This document shows, one piece after another, positions 1 to 5,872 of a DNA stretch of 6,255 nt. Location: NCBI GenBank assembly GCA_038213135.1, contig JBBQTQ010000112.1, positions 1 through 6,255 of the forward strand, read 5' to 3'. A program made the translations under genes and the position numbers. Below the pieces are notes generated by a model. The model did no database searches. It was not told the origin of the DNA and saw nothing but the letters and a program-made list of their open reading frames with translations. Within the stretch, counting starts at the first letter, position 1. Every line of letters begins with the position of its first letter. Source of the DNA: JBBQTQ01 sp038213135. GTDB lineage: Bacteria > Actinomycetota > Thermoleophilia > Gaiellales > Gaiellaceae.

Positions 1-698
1 GCGAGACCTTCGGCGAAGGTGCCCATCTCGTCTTCGGCGACGGCGCCCTCTCGCCAGGAGCGGTAAGCCGCGGGCGCCGCCTCCGACTGGACGCCGATCA
101 CCTCGAGCTCCGGTCTCACGGCGGCCGCGACGATGCAGGCCCCCGCGGCGCCGCTGCCGCCGCCGATCGGGACGATCAGGACGTCCAGCTCGGGCTCGAG
201 CTCCAGGACCTCCAGCGGGCCGGTCGCGACTCCGGCGATCAGCTGCGGCTCGTTCCCGGAGTGGACGTAGCGGTAGCCGTGCTCGGCCGCGAGCGCCTCG
301 CAGTGCTCGCGAGCCTCGTCGAAGTCGCGGCCGTGGAGCACGAGCTGCGCGCCCAGGCCGCGCATCGAGGCCGCCTTGACGGGATTGACGTTCTCGGGGA
401 CACAGACGATCGCGCGAACGCCGAAGAGGCGCGCTGCGAAGGCGATCGACTGGCCGTGGTTGCCGGTCGATGCCGTGACGAGCCCGCGGGCGCGCTCGTC
501 CTCGGAGAGCTGCGAGACGAGGTTGACCCCGCCACGCACCTTGAAGGCGCCGATCGGCTGGTGGTTCTCGTGCTTGACCCAGACCTCGGTGCCGACGAGC
601 TCGTCGAGCGCCGGGTAACGGTTGAGCGCCGTCGGGAGGAGGTGGGGAGCGATCCGCCGCCGGGCCGCGAGCACGTCGGCGAACGTCGGCGGCTCCAC
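1..698 (-). CDS. Threonine/serine dehydratase (PLP fold type II), 3' part cut by window edge
   Basis: This gene encodes a PLP-dependent ammonia-lyase that converts threonine to 2-oxobutyrate (or serine to pyruvate) and ammonia in the cytoplasm, the entry step to isoleucine. About 232 residues are visible and the C-terminus lies off the left edge. Seen in the sequence: the PLP-lysine motif GAFKVRGG with K53, the substrate-loop motif STGNHGQ at about residues 77-83, HSGNEPQLIAG, the phosphate-binding glycine loop PIGGGSGAAG, and VIGVQSE followed by AYRSW. The GTG start at 698 is chosen because no in-frame start lies further upstream and the family's N-terminal region begins here. An AGG lies 9 nt upstream. 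The start is 10 nt after the purH stop, so the gene is the distal member of the purine operon. Whether it is the biosynthetic form (IlvA, with a C-terminal ACT domain) or a short catabolic form (TdcB-like) cannot be told because that end is missing. The enzyme class is secure. Confidence 0.9.
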   Translation of the reverse strand, partial: MEPPTFADVLAARRRIAPHLLPTALNRYPALDELVGTEVWVKHENHQPIGAFKVRGGVNLVSQLSEDERARGLVTASTGNHGQSIAFAARLFGVRAIVCVPENVNPVKAASMRGLGAQLVLHGRDFDEAREHCEALAAEHGYRYVHSGNEPQLIAGVATGPLEVLELEPELDVLIVPIGGGSGAAGACIVAAAVRPELEVIGVQSEAAPAAYRSWREGAVAEDEMGTFAEGL

Positions 699-708
699 TG
701 CGCGAAGC

Positions 709-2841
709 CTAGTGGCGGAAGTGCCGCCGTCCTGTGAAGACCATCGAGGCGTCCGCCGCGTTCACGACCGCGACCACCTCGGCGTCGCGCTTCGAGCCGC
801 CCGGCTGGATCACGGCGCGCACGCCCGCGGCCAGCGCCAGTTGCGGCCCGTCCGGGAACGGGAAGAACGCATCCGAGGCGAGCGCGGCTCCCTCCAGCGA
901 GTGGCCGTGCTCGCGCGCCTTCTCGACCGCGATCCGGACGGCGTCGACGCGGCTCATCTGGCCGGCGCCGATCCCGATCGTCTGCAGGTCCTTGGCGATC
1001 ACGATCGCATTCGAGGCGACGTGCTTGCAGACGCGCCACGCGAAGAGGAGATCGCCCCAGTCCGATTCGCTCGGGTCGCCGCACACGGCGATCATCCCCT
1101 CCCGGTCCTCGACGTCAGCGTCGCGCTCCTGCACGAGCAGCCCGCCGAGCACGCGCCGGTAGTCGCGCTCGCCCGCGGTCGCTCTGCGACGCTCGCGGTC
1201 GATCAGGATCCTCGCCGCCGGCTTCTCGCTGAGCTTGCCGAGCGCCGCGTCGTCGTACCCGGGTGCGAACAGCACCTCGACGAACTGCTCCGCAAGGAGG
1301 TCGGCCAGCTCGGTCGTCACCGGCCGGTTCAGTACGACGACGCCGCCGTACGCCGAGACCGAATCGGCAGCGAGCGCCCGCCGGTACGCATCCTCGATCG
1401 AGCCCGCAACCGCCGCGCCGCACGGGTTGGCGTGCTTGACGATCACGCAGGCCGGTAGCGCGAACTCGTCGAGCAGGAGCCGCGCTGCCGAGAGGTCGTT
1501 CAGGTTGTTGAACGAGAGCTCGCGCCCGTGTACCTGCTCGACCATCGAGAGCAGGTGCCGCCGCGCGCCGACCTCCGAGTAGTAGGACGCGCGCTGATGC
1601 GGGTTCTCGCCGTAGGCGAGCGGCAACTCGCGCTGGAACGACGGGATCAGCGTCGGCGGGAACGCCTCGATGTCGCCGAACCACTGCGCGATGGCGGCCT
1701 CGTAGGCGGCCGTCGCCGCGAAGGCCTCGGCGGCCAGCCGGCGGCGCGTGTCGAGGGAGATCGCACCGTCGTCGCGCAACTCCTCCAAGACGCGCGCGTA
1801 CTGCTCCGGTCGGCAGACCGCAGTCACATGGGCGAAGTTCTTCGCCGCGCCACGCAGCATCGAGGGGCCGCCGACGTCGATCATCTCGACTGCGTCCTCC
1901 TCCTTCACCCCGAAGCGCCCCGCGACCTCCGCAAACGGATAGAGGTTGACGCAGACGATGTCGAAGGGCTCGATCGCCTGCTCGGCGAGCGAGGCGAGGT
2001 CGTCGTCGTTGTCGCGCCGGGCGAGGATCCCGGCATGGATGCGCGGGTGGAGCGTCTTGACGCGGCCGCCGAGCATCTCCGGGGAGTCGGTCAGCGTCTC
2101 GACGTGCGTCACCGGGAGGCCCTCGGCCTCGAGATGCTCCGCGGTGCCGCCGCTTGCGACGAGCTCCCAGCCGAGCTCGTCGAGACCGCGGGCGAACTCC
2201 GCGACCCCCTCCTTCGCGTAGACGGAGATCAGCGCGCGCATCGCGACTCCCGGCCGGCCTCGGCTCGCGCCGGGCGGAGCCCGGCGCGAGCCGAGTCCTG
2301 CCGTCGACCCGGGAGCCGCGACGAGCAGCTCTCTCACCACCTCGGGTAGGAGCCGGTGCTCGACGGCATGGATTCGCTCCAGCAGCGTCTCGCGCGGCTC
2401 GACGGGGACAGGCTCCTGGCGCAGGATCGGGCCCGTATCGATGCCCTCGTCGACGAGATGGACGGTGACGCCGGTGGTCTCGACGCCGGCGGCGAGCGCA
2501 TCCTCGATCGGCCGCGTGCCGGCGAACTCCGGGAGCAGCGATGGATGGACGTTGACGATCCGGCCGGGGAAGCGCTCGAGGAACGACGGTGTCAGCAGCT
2601 GCATGTATCCGGCGCAGACGACGGTCTCGACGCCTTGGCCGGCCAGCCAGTCGGCGATCGCCTCGTCGCGCAGCGGCCGGCTGTCGAAGCCCTCGAAGGC
2701 GGCGGTTGGGATCCCCGCGTCCTGTGCGCGCCTCAGCGCTTTCGCCTCCGGTCGGTTCGACGCGACCGCGACGATCGGCAGCCCCGCATCGATCAACGCC
2801 TGGAGGTTGGTGCCCTCGCCGGAGACCAGCACCCCAATCAT
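709..2841 (-). CDS. purNH: PurN-PurH fusion: GAR transformylase joined to AICAR transformylase/IMP cyclohydrolase
   Basis: This one uninterrupted 710-residue frame carries two usually separate enzymes of de novo purine synthesis. Residues 1-176 are PurN, which formylates GAR to FGAR with 10-formyl-THF: GTNLQALIDA near the N-terminus, then NVHPSLLP and DEGIDTGP, giving the expected catalytic N97, H99 and D135. Residues 177-200 are a Gly/Pro/Arg/Ala linker. Residues 201-710 are a full-length PurH: an IMP cyclohydrolase (MGS-like) domain at about 201-330 with GGRVKTLHP, then the AICAR transformylase domain with VKHANPCG (K469, H470), SNAIVIAKD, GIGAGQMSR, SDAFFPF and IQPGGS, ending in the family's usual RHFRH. 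The start at 2841 is chosen because its ATG overlaps the purM stop as ATGA and the PurN fold begins exactly there (MIGVLVSG). An open extension to 2955 lies wholly inside purM. PurH also has its own plausible RBS and ATG at 2241, so a separate 510-residue PurH may also be made. The two activities are secure from motifs. That they work as one polypeptide is inferred from the open frame. Confidence 0.9.
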   Translation of the reverse strand: MIGVLVSGEGTNLQALIDAGLPIVAVASNRPEAKALRRAQDAGIPTAAFEGFDSRPLRDEAIADWLAGQGVETVVCAGYMQLLTPSFLERFPGRIVNVHPSLLPEFAGTRPIEDALAAGVETTGVTVHLVDEGIDTGPILRQEPVPVEPRETLLERIHAVEHRLLPEVVRELLVAAPGSTAGLGSRRAPPGASRGRPGVAMRALISVYAKEGVAEFARGLDELGWELVASGGTAEHLEAEGLPVTHVETLTDSPEMLGGRVKTLHPRIHAGILARRDNDDDLASLAEQAIEPFDIVCVNLYPFAEVAGRFGVKEEDAVEMIDVGGPSMLRGAAKNFAHVTAVCRPEQYARVLEELRDDGAISLDTRRRLAAEAFAATAAYEAAIAQWFGDIEAFPPTLIPSFQRELPLAYGENPHQRASYYSEVGARRHLLSMVEQVHGRELSFNNLNDLSAARLLLDEFALPACVIVKHANPCGAAVAGSIEDAYRRALAADSVSAYGGVVVLNRPVTTELADLLAEQFVEVLFAPGYDDAALGKLSEKPAARILIDRERRRATAGERDYRRVLGGLLVQERDADVEDREGMIAVCGDPSESDWGDLLFAWRVCKHVASNAIVIAKDLQTIGIGAGQMSRVDAVRIAVEKAREHGHSLEGAALASDAFFPFPDGPQLALAAGVRAVIQPGGSKRDAEVVAVVNAADASMVFTGRRHFRH
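2247..2251 (-). promoter_or_regulatory. Internal ribosome binding site for PurH
   Basis: On the minus strand GGGAG is followed by a 5-nt spacer (TCGCG) and ATG at 2241, which begins the PurH homology (MRALISVYAKEG). This is a better Shine-Dalgarno match than those before purM or purN. It suggests PurH can be initiated independently inside the fused frame. It lies 7 nt downstream of the linker hairpin. Confidence 0.5.
2259..2295. repeat. Perfect 17-bp inverted repeat inside the PurN-PurH linker
   Basis: The arms at 2259-2275 and 2279-2295 are perfectly complementary, with a 3-nt GGA loop on the plus strand. The central 17 bases (2269-2285, GCCGGGCGGAGCCCGGC) recur with one change, in the loop, at 5873-5889 in an intergenic region. 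This suggests a dispersed palindromic element rather than chance protein-coding sequence. The repeat encodes most of the 24-residue low-complexity linker and sits just before the PurH RBS. Its length, 37 nt, is not a multiple of three. Confidence 0.75.
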
Positions 2842-3722
2842 TCGATCCGCCCGATCACGAGCTGCTCCTGCGCTTCCGGCACGACCGCGCAGTACCCGAT
2901 CCCGAGGTTGAACACTCGCCGCAGCTCTTCCTCCTCGACATGGCGGCCGAGCCACTCGAAGACCGGCGGTCGCTCCCAGGCGTCCCAGTCGATCACAGCG
3001 TGGCGGCCTTCGGGAAGCGAGCGCGCCAGGTTCGCCTCGATGCCGCCGCCCGTGACGTGGGCCAGCGCCCGCACATCACCCAAGCCACGCACGTCGTCGA
3101 GGTAGAGGCGGGTCGGGGCGAGCAGGTCGGGCCCGTCGTAGTCCTCGTCCTCGAGCACCCGCCGCACGAGCGTGAAGCCGTTGGCGTGGACGCCGGCGGA
3201 CGGGAGGCCGACGACGAGGTCGCCTGCCTCCACGCGCGAGCCGTCGATCAGCTCGTCGCGATCGACGATGCCGACGCAGGTGCCGGCGAAGTCGAGCTCT
3301 CCAGCTTGGTAGATCCCCGGCAGCTCCGCCGTCTCGCCCCCGATCAGGGCGCAGCCGGCCTCGCGGCAGACCGCCGCTGCTCCCCCCACGAGCTCTCCGA
3401 CCTGCTCCAGCTCGATCCGGTTGGCGGCGACATAGTCGAGCAGGAAGAGGGGCCGCGCGCCGGTCGTCGCAACGTCGTTGATGCAGTGCGCAGCGAGATC
3501 GGCGCCGCAGGCGCGCAGCGCGCCGCGCTCGCGCGCGAGGACGAGCTTCGTGCCGACGCCGTCGGTCGACGCGGCCAGGAAGCGCCGCTCGTCGAGCGGA
3601 TAGAGCCCAGCGAACGCGCCGAAGCCTGCGGCGCCGGTCGACTCGACGGCCGCGCGCAACCGCTCGACGATCGCACCGGCGGTCGCCAGCGACACCCCGG
3701 CGGCCTCGTAGCTCTGCTCCAC
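2838..3722 (-). CDS. purM: Phosphoribosylformylglycinamidine cyclo-ligase (AIR synthetase)
   Basis: PurM closes FGAM to aminoimidazole ribonucleotide using ATP, the fifth step of IMP synthesis, in the cytoplasm. It belongs to the PurM/PurL ATP-binding superfamily. Visible landmarks are SYEAAGV at the N-terminus, STDGVGTKL (52-60), CINDVATTGARPLFLLDY (80-97), IGGETAELPG (127-136), AGVHANGFTLVR (176-187), LLAPTRLY (200-207), HVTGGGI (222-228) and RVFNLGIG (269-276). The protein is 294 residues, shorter than the roughly 340-350 typical of the family. The losses are a loop before LLAPTR, the helix before LVIG, and the last strand after IGRIE. All nucleotide-binding motifs are kept, so it is probably a compact functional enzyme. 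The GTG start at 3722 is required to keep the N-terminal motif, and no in-frame start lies upstream. Its stop overlaps the PurN start (ATGA), implying translational coupling. It begins 8 nt after the VOC gene. Confidence 0.95.
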   Translation of the reverse strand: MEQSYEAAGVSLATAGAIVERLRAAVESTGAAGFGAFAGLYPLDERRFLAASTDGVGTKLVLARERGALRACGADLAAHCINDVATTGARPLFLLDYVAANRIELEQVGELVGGAAAVCREAGCALIGGETAELPGIYQAGELDFAGTCVGIVDRDELIDGSRVEAGDLVVGLPSAGVHANGFTLVRRVLEDEDYDGPDLLAPTRLYLDDVRGLGDVRALAHVTGGGIEANLARSLPEGRHAVIDWDAWERPPVFEWLGRHVEEEELRRVFNLGIGYCAVVPEAQEQLVIGRIE

Positions 3723-3730
3723 CGCCCTAG

Positions 3731-4342
3731 TTAATCGAACAGCTCGGCGCTCAGCTCCGGCCGGCCCTGCGGTCCCCCCGGCAGAAACCGGATCGCCGTG
3801 CCGCCGACGAGCACCGACTGCGCGATCGATTCGACTCCGAGCAGCTCCTTCAGCGCCGATGCCTTGCGGGAGGGCTCGTCGCAGCGGAGATGCACTTCGG
3901 CCAGGCGGAGCTCGTCCTCGTCCGCGAGCATGTCCTCGAGCCAGTCGCGCGGCGGGTGTACCTCGAGCCGGTAGCCGGCGTTCGTGGCGACGAAGGCGCG
4001 CCGCTCCGCGTGCTCCTGCACCTTCAGCCCGAGCGCGGCCGCCCGCTCGAGCACGTCAGCGAACTCGTCCTCGTCGCCGGCGAAACCGAGGTGGTCGACC
4101 CGCGGCAGCTCCCAGTGACCGGGCTGGATGACGACGTTGACCGCGCCGCGCTGGAGCTCGACCAACCGGACCCGGAAGCTCGCGCCGTCGAGCTCCTCCC
4201 AGGACGTGCCGGATTCGAAGCGCTTCCGCTCCTCGCCGATCCGGCCATAGCGCCCGACGAGCGCGAAGCCCAGCTTGCCGAGGTAGCGCGCCTCGGTCGC
4301 CCGGAGCTTGCTCGTGACGAGGTGGTAGTGGAAGAGCCGCAC
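3731..4342 (-). CDS. VOC superfamily (glyoxalase/dioxygenase-fold) protein, first gene of the purine operon
   Basis: This is a 203-residue soluble protein of the vicinal oxygen chelate fold; its reaction is unknown. Three beta-alpha-beta-type modules can be read. The first begins FHYHLVTSKL (4-13) with a helix ending in LGKLGF. The second begins RVDHLGFAGDEDEF (81-94) and runs to YRLEVHPP (124-131). A third, partial repeat begins LAEVHLRCDEPSRKASALKELLG (148-169). H7 or H5, H84 and E127 sit where VOC metal ligands usually lie, so metal binding is plausible. There is no signal peptide or membrane segment. The GTG start at 4342 is the first codon of the fold. A TAGAAT hexamer lies 12 nt upstream and no Shine-Dalgarno sequence precedes it. 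The gene ends 8 nt before purM, so it leads the purM-purNH operon. A role in purine synthesis is unproven; the link may be shared growth regulation or detoxification. The fold is reasonably secure and the substrate is not known. Confidence 0.75.
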   Translation of the reverse strand: MRLFHYHLVTSKLRATEARYLGKLGFALVGRYGRIGEERKRFESGTSWEELDGASFRVRLVELQRGAVNVVIQPGHWELPRVDHLGFAGDEDEFADVLERAAALGLKVQEHAERRAFVATNAGYRLEVHPPRDWLEDMLADEDELRLAEVHLRCDEPSRKASALKELLGVESIAQSVLVGGTAIRFLPGGPQGRPELSAELFD

Positions 4343-4354
4343 GAAAGCGGCGCG

Positions 4355-4360
4355 ATTCTA
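4355..4360 (-). promoter_or_regulatory. -10-like hexamer TAGAAT for the VOC-purM-purNH operon
   Basis: On the minus strand TAGAAT matches the actinobacterial TANNNT -10 pattern and differs from TATAAT at one base. Transcription about 7 nt downstream would start roughly 5 nt before the GTG at 4342, giving a nearly leaderless mRNA. No convincing -35 is visible. The hexamer overlaps the opposing ctaG hexamer by two bases. Confidence 0.45.
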
Positions 4361-4364
4361 GACT
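4359..4364 (+). promoter_or_regulatory. -10-like hexamer TAGACT for ctaG
   Basis: TAGACT fits TANNNT and lies 8 nt before the ctaG ATG at 4373, the distance expected if transcription begins at the start codon itself (a leaderless mRNA). The AGGG next to the ATG is too close to serve as a normal Shine-Dalgarno sequence, which agrees with this. No clear -35 is seen; that region lies within the start of the divergent VOC gene. Confidence 0.45.
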
Positions 4365-4372
4365 CAGCAGGG

Positions 4373-5233
4373 ATGGGTCCCTCGCTTGCCACGAGCTGGA
4401 CCTTCGAGCCCTACCAGCTCGTTCCGGTCGCGGTCGTCGCGGCGCTCTACTACCGCCGCGTCCACACCCTCGACGGACGGGGTACGCCGGTTCCCCGCTG
4501 GCGGCTGTGGTCGTTCGGAACGGGTCTCGTCCTGATTTTCCTCGCGCTGGCCTCGCCGGTCGACGCGTTCGGCGAGCAGCAGTTCCTGTTCATGCATATG
4601 AGCCAGCACATCCTGCTCGGCGACTTGGCGCCGCTCGGCTGCGTCGCCGGGCTGACCGGGCCGATCCTCCGGCCCGTCCTCCAGTACGAGTGGGTGAACC
4701 GGCTGCGCGGGCTCGCCCATCCGTTCGTCGCGCTCCCCCTTTGGGCGCTCGACCTCTACCTCTGGCACCTGCCGTTCCTCTACCAGGGCGCGCTCCATCA
4801 CTCCGTTGTCCACGCGCTCGAGCACGGCATGTTCTTCGGCTTCGGCGCGCTGATGTGGGCGCCCGTCGTCGAGGTGCTCCCCGGCCCGATGTGGTTCGGC
4901 ACCGGTTGGAAGCTGGGCTACATCCTGGTCGTCCGCGTGCTCGAGACGATCCTCGGCAACGTCTTCATCTGGTCGGGCTCGGTCTTCTACCCCTACTACG
5001 AGCACCCGTTCAAGCGCTGGGGCATCTCGGCGCTCAGCGACCAGGGGATCGCGGGCGGCGTGATGATGATCGAGGGCTCGATCATCACGCTCAGCGCGAT
5101 CGCCTGGCTCTTCCTCCGGCTCGCGAGCGAGGGCGAGCTCAGGCAGAGGCTGGTCGAGGAGGGGCTCGACCCGGTGTCCGTCGCGCGCGCGGTGCGCTAC
5201 GGCCGCGGGAAGGACCTGGCGACCTCGCGCTGA
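4373..5233 (+). CDS. ctaG: CtaG-type (caa3) cytochrome c oxidase assembly membrane protein
   Basis: This is a 286-residue polytopic membrane protein of the caa3_CtaG family, the Bacillus/actinobacterial type, which is unrelated to proteobacterial Cox11/CtaG. Family members are needed for assembly of caa3-type cytochrome c oxidase, probably in copper delivery to the CuA/CuB centres. About seven hydrophobic segments can be read, near residues 13-27, 48-62, 73-94, 114-131, 148-167, 180-200 and 223-248. Family-like histidine motifs are FMHMSQHILLGD (H75, H79), YLWHLPFLYQ (H132), HHSVVHALEH (H142, H143, H147, H151) and the Trp-rich MWAP. The C-terminal tail (about 250-286) is charged and cytoplasmic-like. 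The ATG at 4373 is the only start that fits: a TAG stop lies in the short upstream gap, and the longer open frame to the left runs antisense through the VOC gene. No oxidase subunit genes are in view. The gene is transcribed divergently from the purine operon. Confidence 0.88.
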   Translation: MGPSLATSWTFEPYQLVPVAVVAALYYRRVHTLDGRGTPVPRWRLWSFGTGLVLIFLALASPVDAFGEQQFLFMHMSQHILLGDLAPLGCVAGLTGPILRPVLQYEWVNRLRGLAHPFVALPLWALDLYLWHLPFLYQGALHHSVVHALEHGMFFGFGALMWAPVVEVLPGPMWFGTGWKLGYILVVRVLETILGNVFIWSGSVFYPYYEHPFKRWGISALSDQGIAGGVMMIEGSIITLSAIAWLFLRLASEGELRQRLVEEGLDPVSVARAVRYGRGKDLATSR

Positions 5234-5249
5234 ATGTCACGCCAGGCCG

Positions 5250-5483
5250 ATGCGCTCGAGCGGCGTCAATCACGTGGACCTTGTCGTCTCCTCGATCGGG
5301 CGCAGCCTGCCCTTCAACCGTAGTGCGTTTGAGGCGGGCTCCCGCGCGGGAGTAAACGAGCGCGCGGACTGGCTCCGCGAGCAAGGGGCCGAGATCGAGA
5401 GCGGCCCGGAGGAGTACTCATACGTGCCGAGGTACGACGTGGTCTTCTTCTCTGACCCCGACGTCCCCGGTCACGCGGCCTGA
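5250..5483 (+). pseudogene. Internally deleted VOC (glyoxalase-like) gene remnant
   Basis: The 77-codon frame begins like an ordinary VOC protein (GVNHVDLVVSSIGRSLPF, residues 5-22) and jumps at about residues 23-27 straight to what is normally the second half (FEAGSRAGVNERADWLREQG, then AEIESGPEEY and VVFFSDPD). From memory of the family, about 45-55 residues carrying the rest of module one are missing. The end is also wrong: after SDPD the usual strand with the metal-binding glutamate is replaced by VPGHAA and a stop. The ATG at 5250 is 16 nt after the ctaG stop and has only a weak RBS. With half of each module and a metal ligand gone, the product is unlikely to fold as a VOC enzyme. It could instead be a small translated peptide in the ctaG transcript. 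It is not a copy of the VOC gene at 3731-4342, from which it clearly differs in sequence. Confidence 0.65.
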
Positions 5484-5489
5484 AAGGAG
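5483..5489 (+). promoter_or_regulatory. Strong ribosome binding site of the small membrane protein
   Basis: AAAGGAG followed by a 5-nt spacer (CTGGG) and ATG at 5495 is the best Shine-Dalgarno sequence in the window. It overlaps the last base of the VOC remnant's TGA stop, so it marks the 5495 start firmly. Confidence 0.8.
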
Positions 5490-5494
5490 CTGGG

Positions 5495-5761
5495 ATGTCG
5501 ACAACACCTCCGGAGCACACGCCGTCAGCGAGCAGCTACGGCGCGACACCGGGCACGACGATGATGAGCGGTGCGCGGATGCCGGTCCCCGGCAACGCGG
5601 AGTTCCTGCTCTACCTGATCATCGAGTTCATCTTCGCGATCATCTGGTGGGCGGCCGACAGCGTCACCGTCAAGGACTGGATCGTCTACACGACCGTCCT
5701 CACCGCCTTCTACCTCCTCAGCCGAGGCATCGCGAAGGCGAGCCGCGTCCTGGAGCAGTAA
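5495..5761 (+). CDS. Small two-helix membrane protein of unknown function
   Basis: I do not recognise a named family for this 88-residue protein. Residues 1-33 are a polar Ser/Thr/Pro/Gly-rich tail with three methionines (MM at 23-24, M29) and no cleavable signal. Two hydrophobic segments follow, at about 36-54 (FLLYLIIEFIFAIIWWAA) and 61-79 (DWIVYTTVLTAFYLLSRGI), joined by a short DSVTVK turn. A basic end (RGIAKASRVLEQ) completes the protein. The hairpin topology with both ends probably cytoplasmic is an inference from the Arg/Lys in the C-terminal end. A Glu (E44) and a WW pair inside the first helix are notable. A strong RBS and normal codon usage support real translation. It follows ctaG and the VOC remnant in the same direction and is followed by a hairpin that could end the transcript, so it may share the ctaG mRNA. 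An accessory role in the respiratory membrane is only a guess from position. Confidence 0.75.
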   Translation: MSTTPPEHTPSASSYGATPGTTMMSGARMPVPGNAEFLLYLIIEFIFAIIWWAADSVTVKDWIVYTTVLTAFYLLSRGIAKASRVLEQ

Positions 5762-5771
5762 GCGCTTCATC

Positions 5772-5786
5772 GGCCGCTTCGCGGCC
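5772..5786. repeat. Short hairpin, GGCCGC-TTC-GCGGCC
   Basis: This perfect 6-bp stem with a TTC triloop lies 10 nt after the stop of the small membrane protein. Read on the minus strand it contains GCGAAGC, a DNA mini-hairpin sequence known for exceptional stability. Confidence 0.5.
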
Positions 5787-5795
5787 ATCGATCGC

Positions 5796-5828
5796 CTCGT
5801 GGGGGAAACAGCCGGTTTCCCCCACGAG
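5796..5828. terminator. 14-bp stem hairpin, probable bidirectional terminator
   Basis: CTCGTGGGGGAAAC (5796-5809) and GTTTCCCCCACGAG (5815-5828) pair perfectly around a 5-nt loop (AGCCG). The hairpin lies 35 nt downstream of the small membrane protein, where a terminator for the ctaG unit is expected. No T-tract follows on either strand, so it is not a classical intrinsic terminator. High-GC actinobacteria often use such tailless hairpins. It could equally be a repeat element or mRNA-stabilising structure. Confidence 0.5.
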
Positions 5829-5872
5829 CCCCCTTCCCACCGGTTAGACGCGGCTGCGCGCGACGTGCCTCC

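Noticed and set aside
239..1084. Minus-strand open frame opposite or overlapping the dehydratase and purH
   Set aside because: It is in a different frame from both real genes and its product is Arg/Ser-rich low-complexity sequence.
622..1458. Long plus-strand open frame opposite purH
   Set aside because: It is an antisense shadow of GC-rich coding DNA. It reads as Arg/Ala/Asp-rich sequence with no recognisable domain, while the minus strand is an unmistakable PurH.
2842..2955. N-terminal extension of the PurN-PurH frame to 2955
   Set aside because: The extra 38 residues are Arg-rich, lie wholly inside purM and precede the PurN fold. The ATGA overlap at 2841 fits a coupled start.
3890..4372. 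Extension of the CtaG frame leftwards to 3890
   Set aside because: It runs antisense across the VOC gene and has no membrane-protein character. The in-frame path is much less likely than the ATG at 4373, which follows a -10-like hexamer.
5339..5352. Perfect 14-nt palindrome CTCCCGCGCGGGAG inside the VOC remnant
   Set aside because: It has no loop and lies in a coding-like stretch corresponding to the usual family motif. It can arise by chance in GC-rich DNA and shows no second copy in the window.
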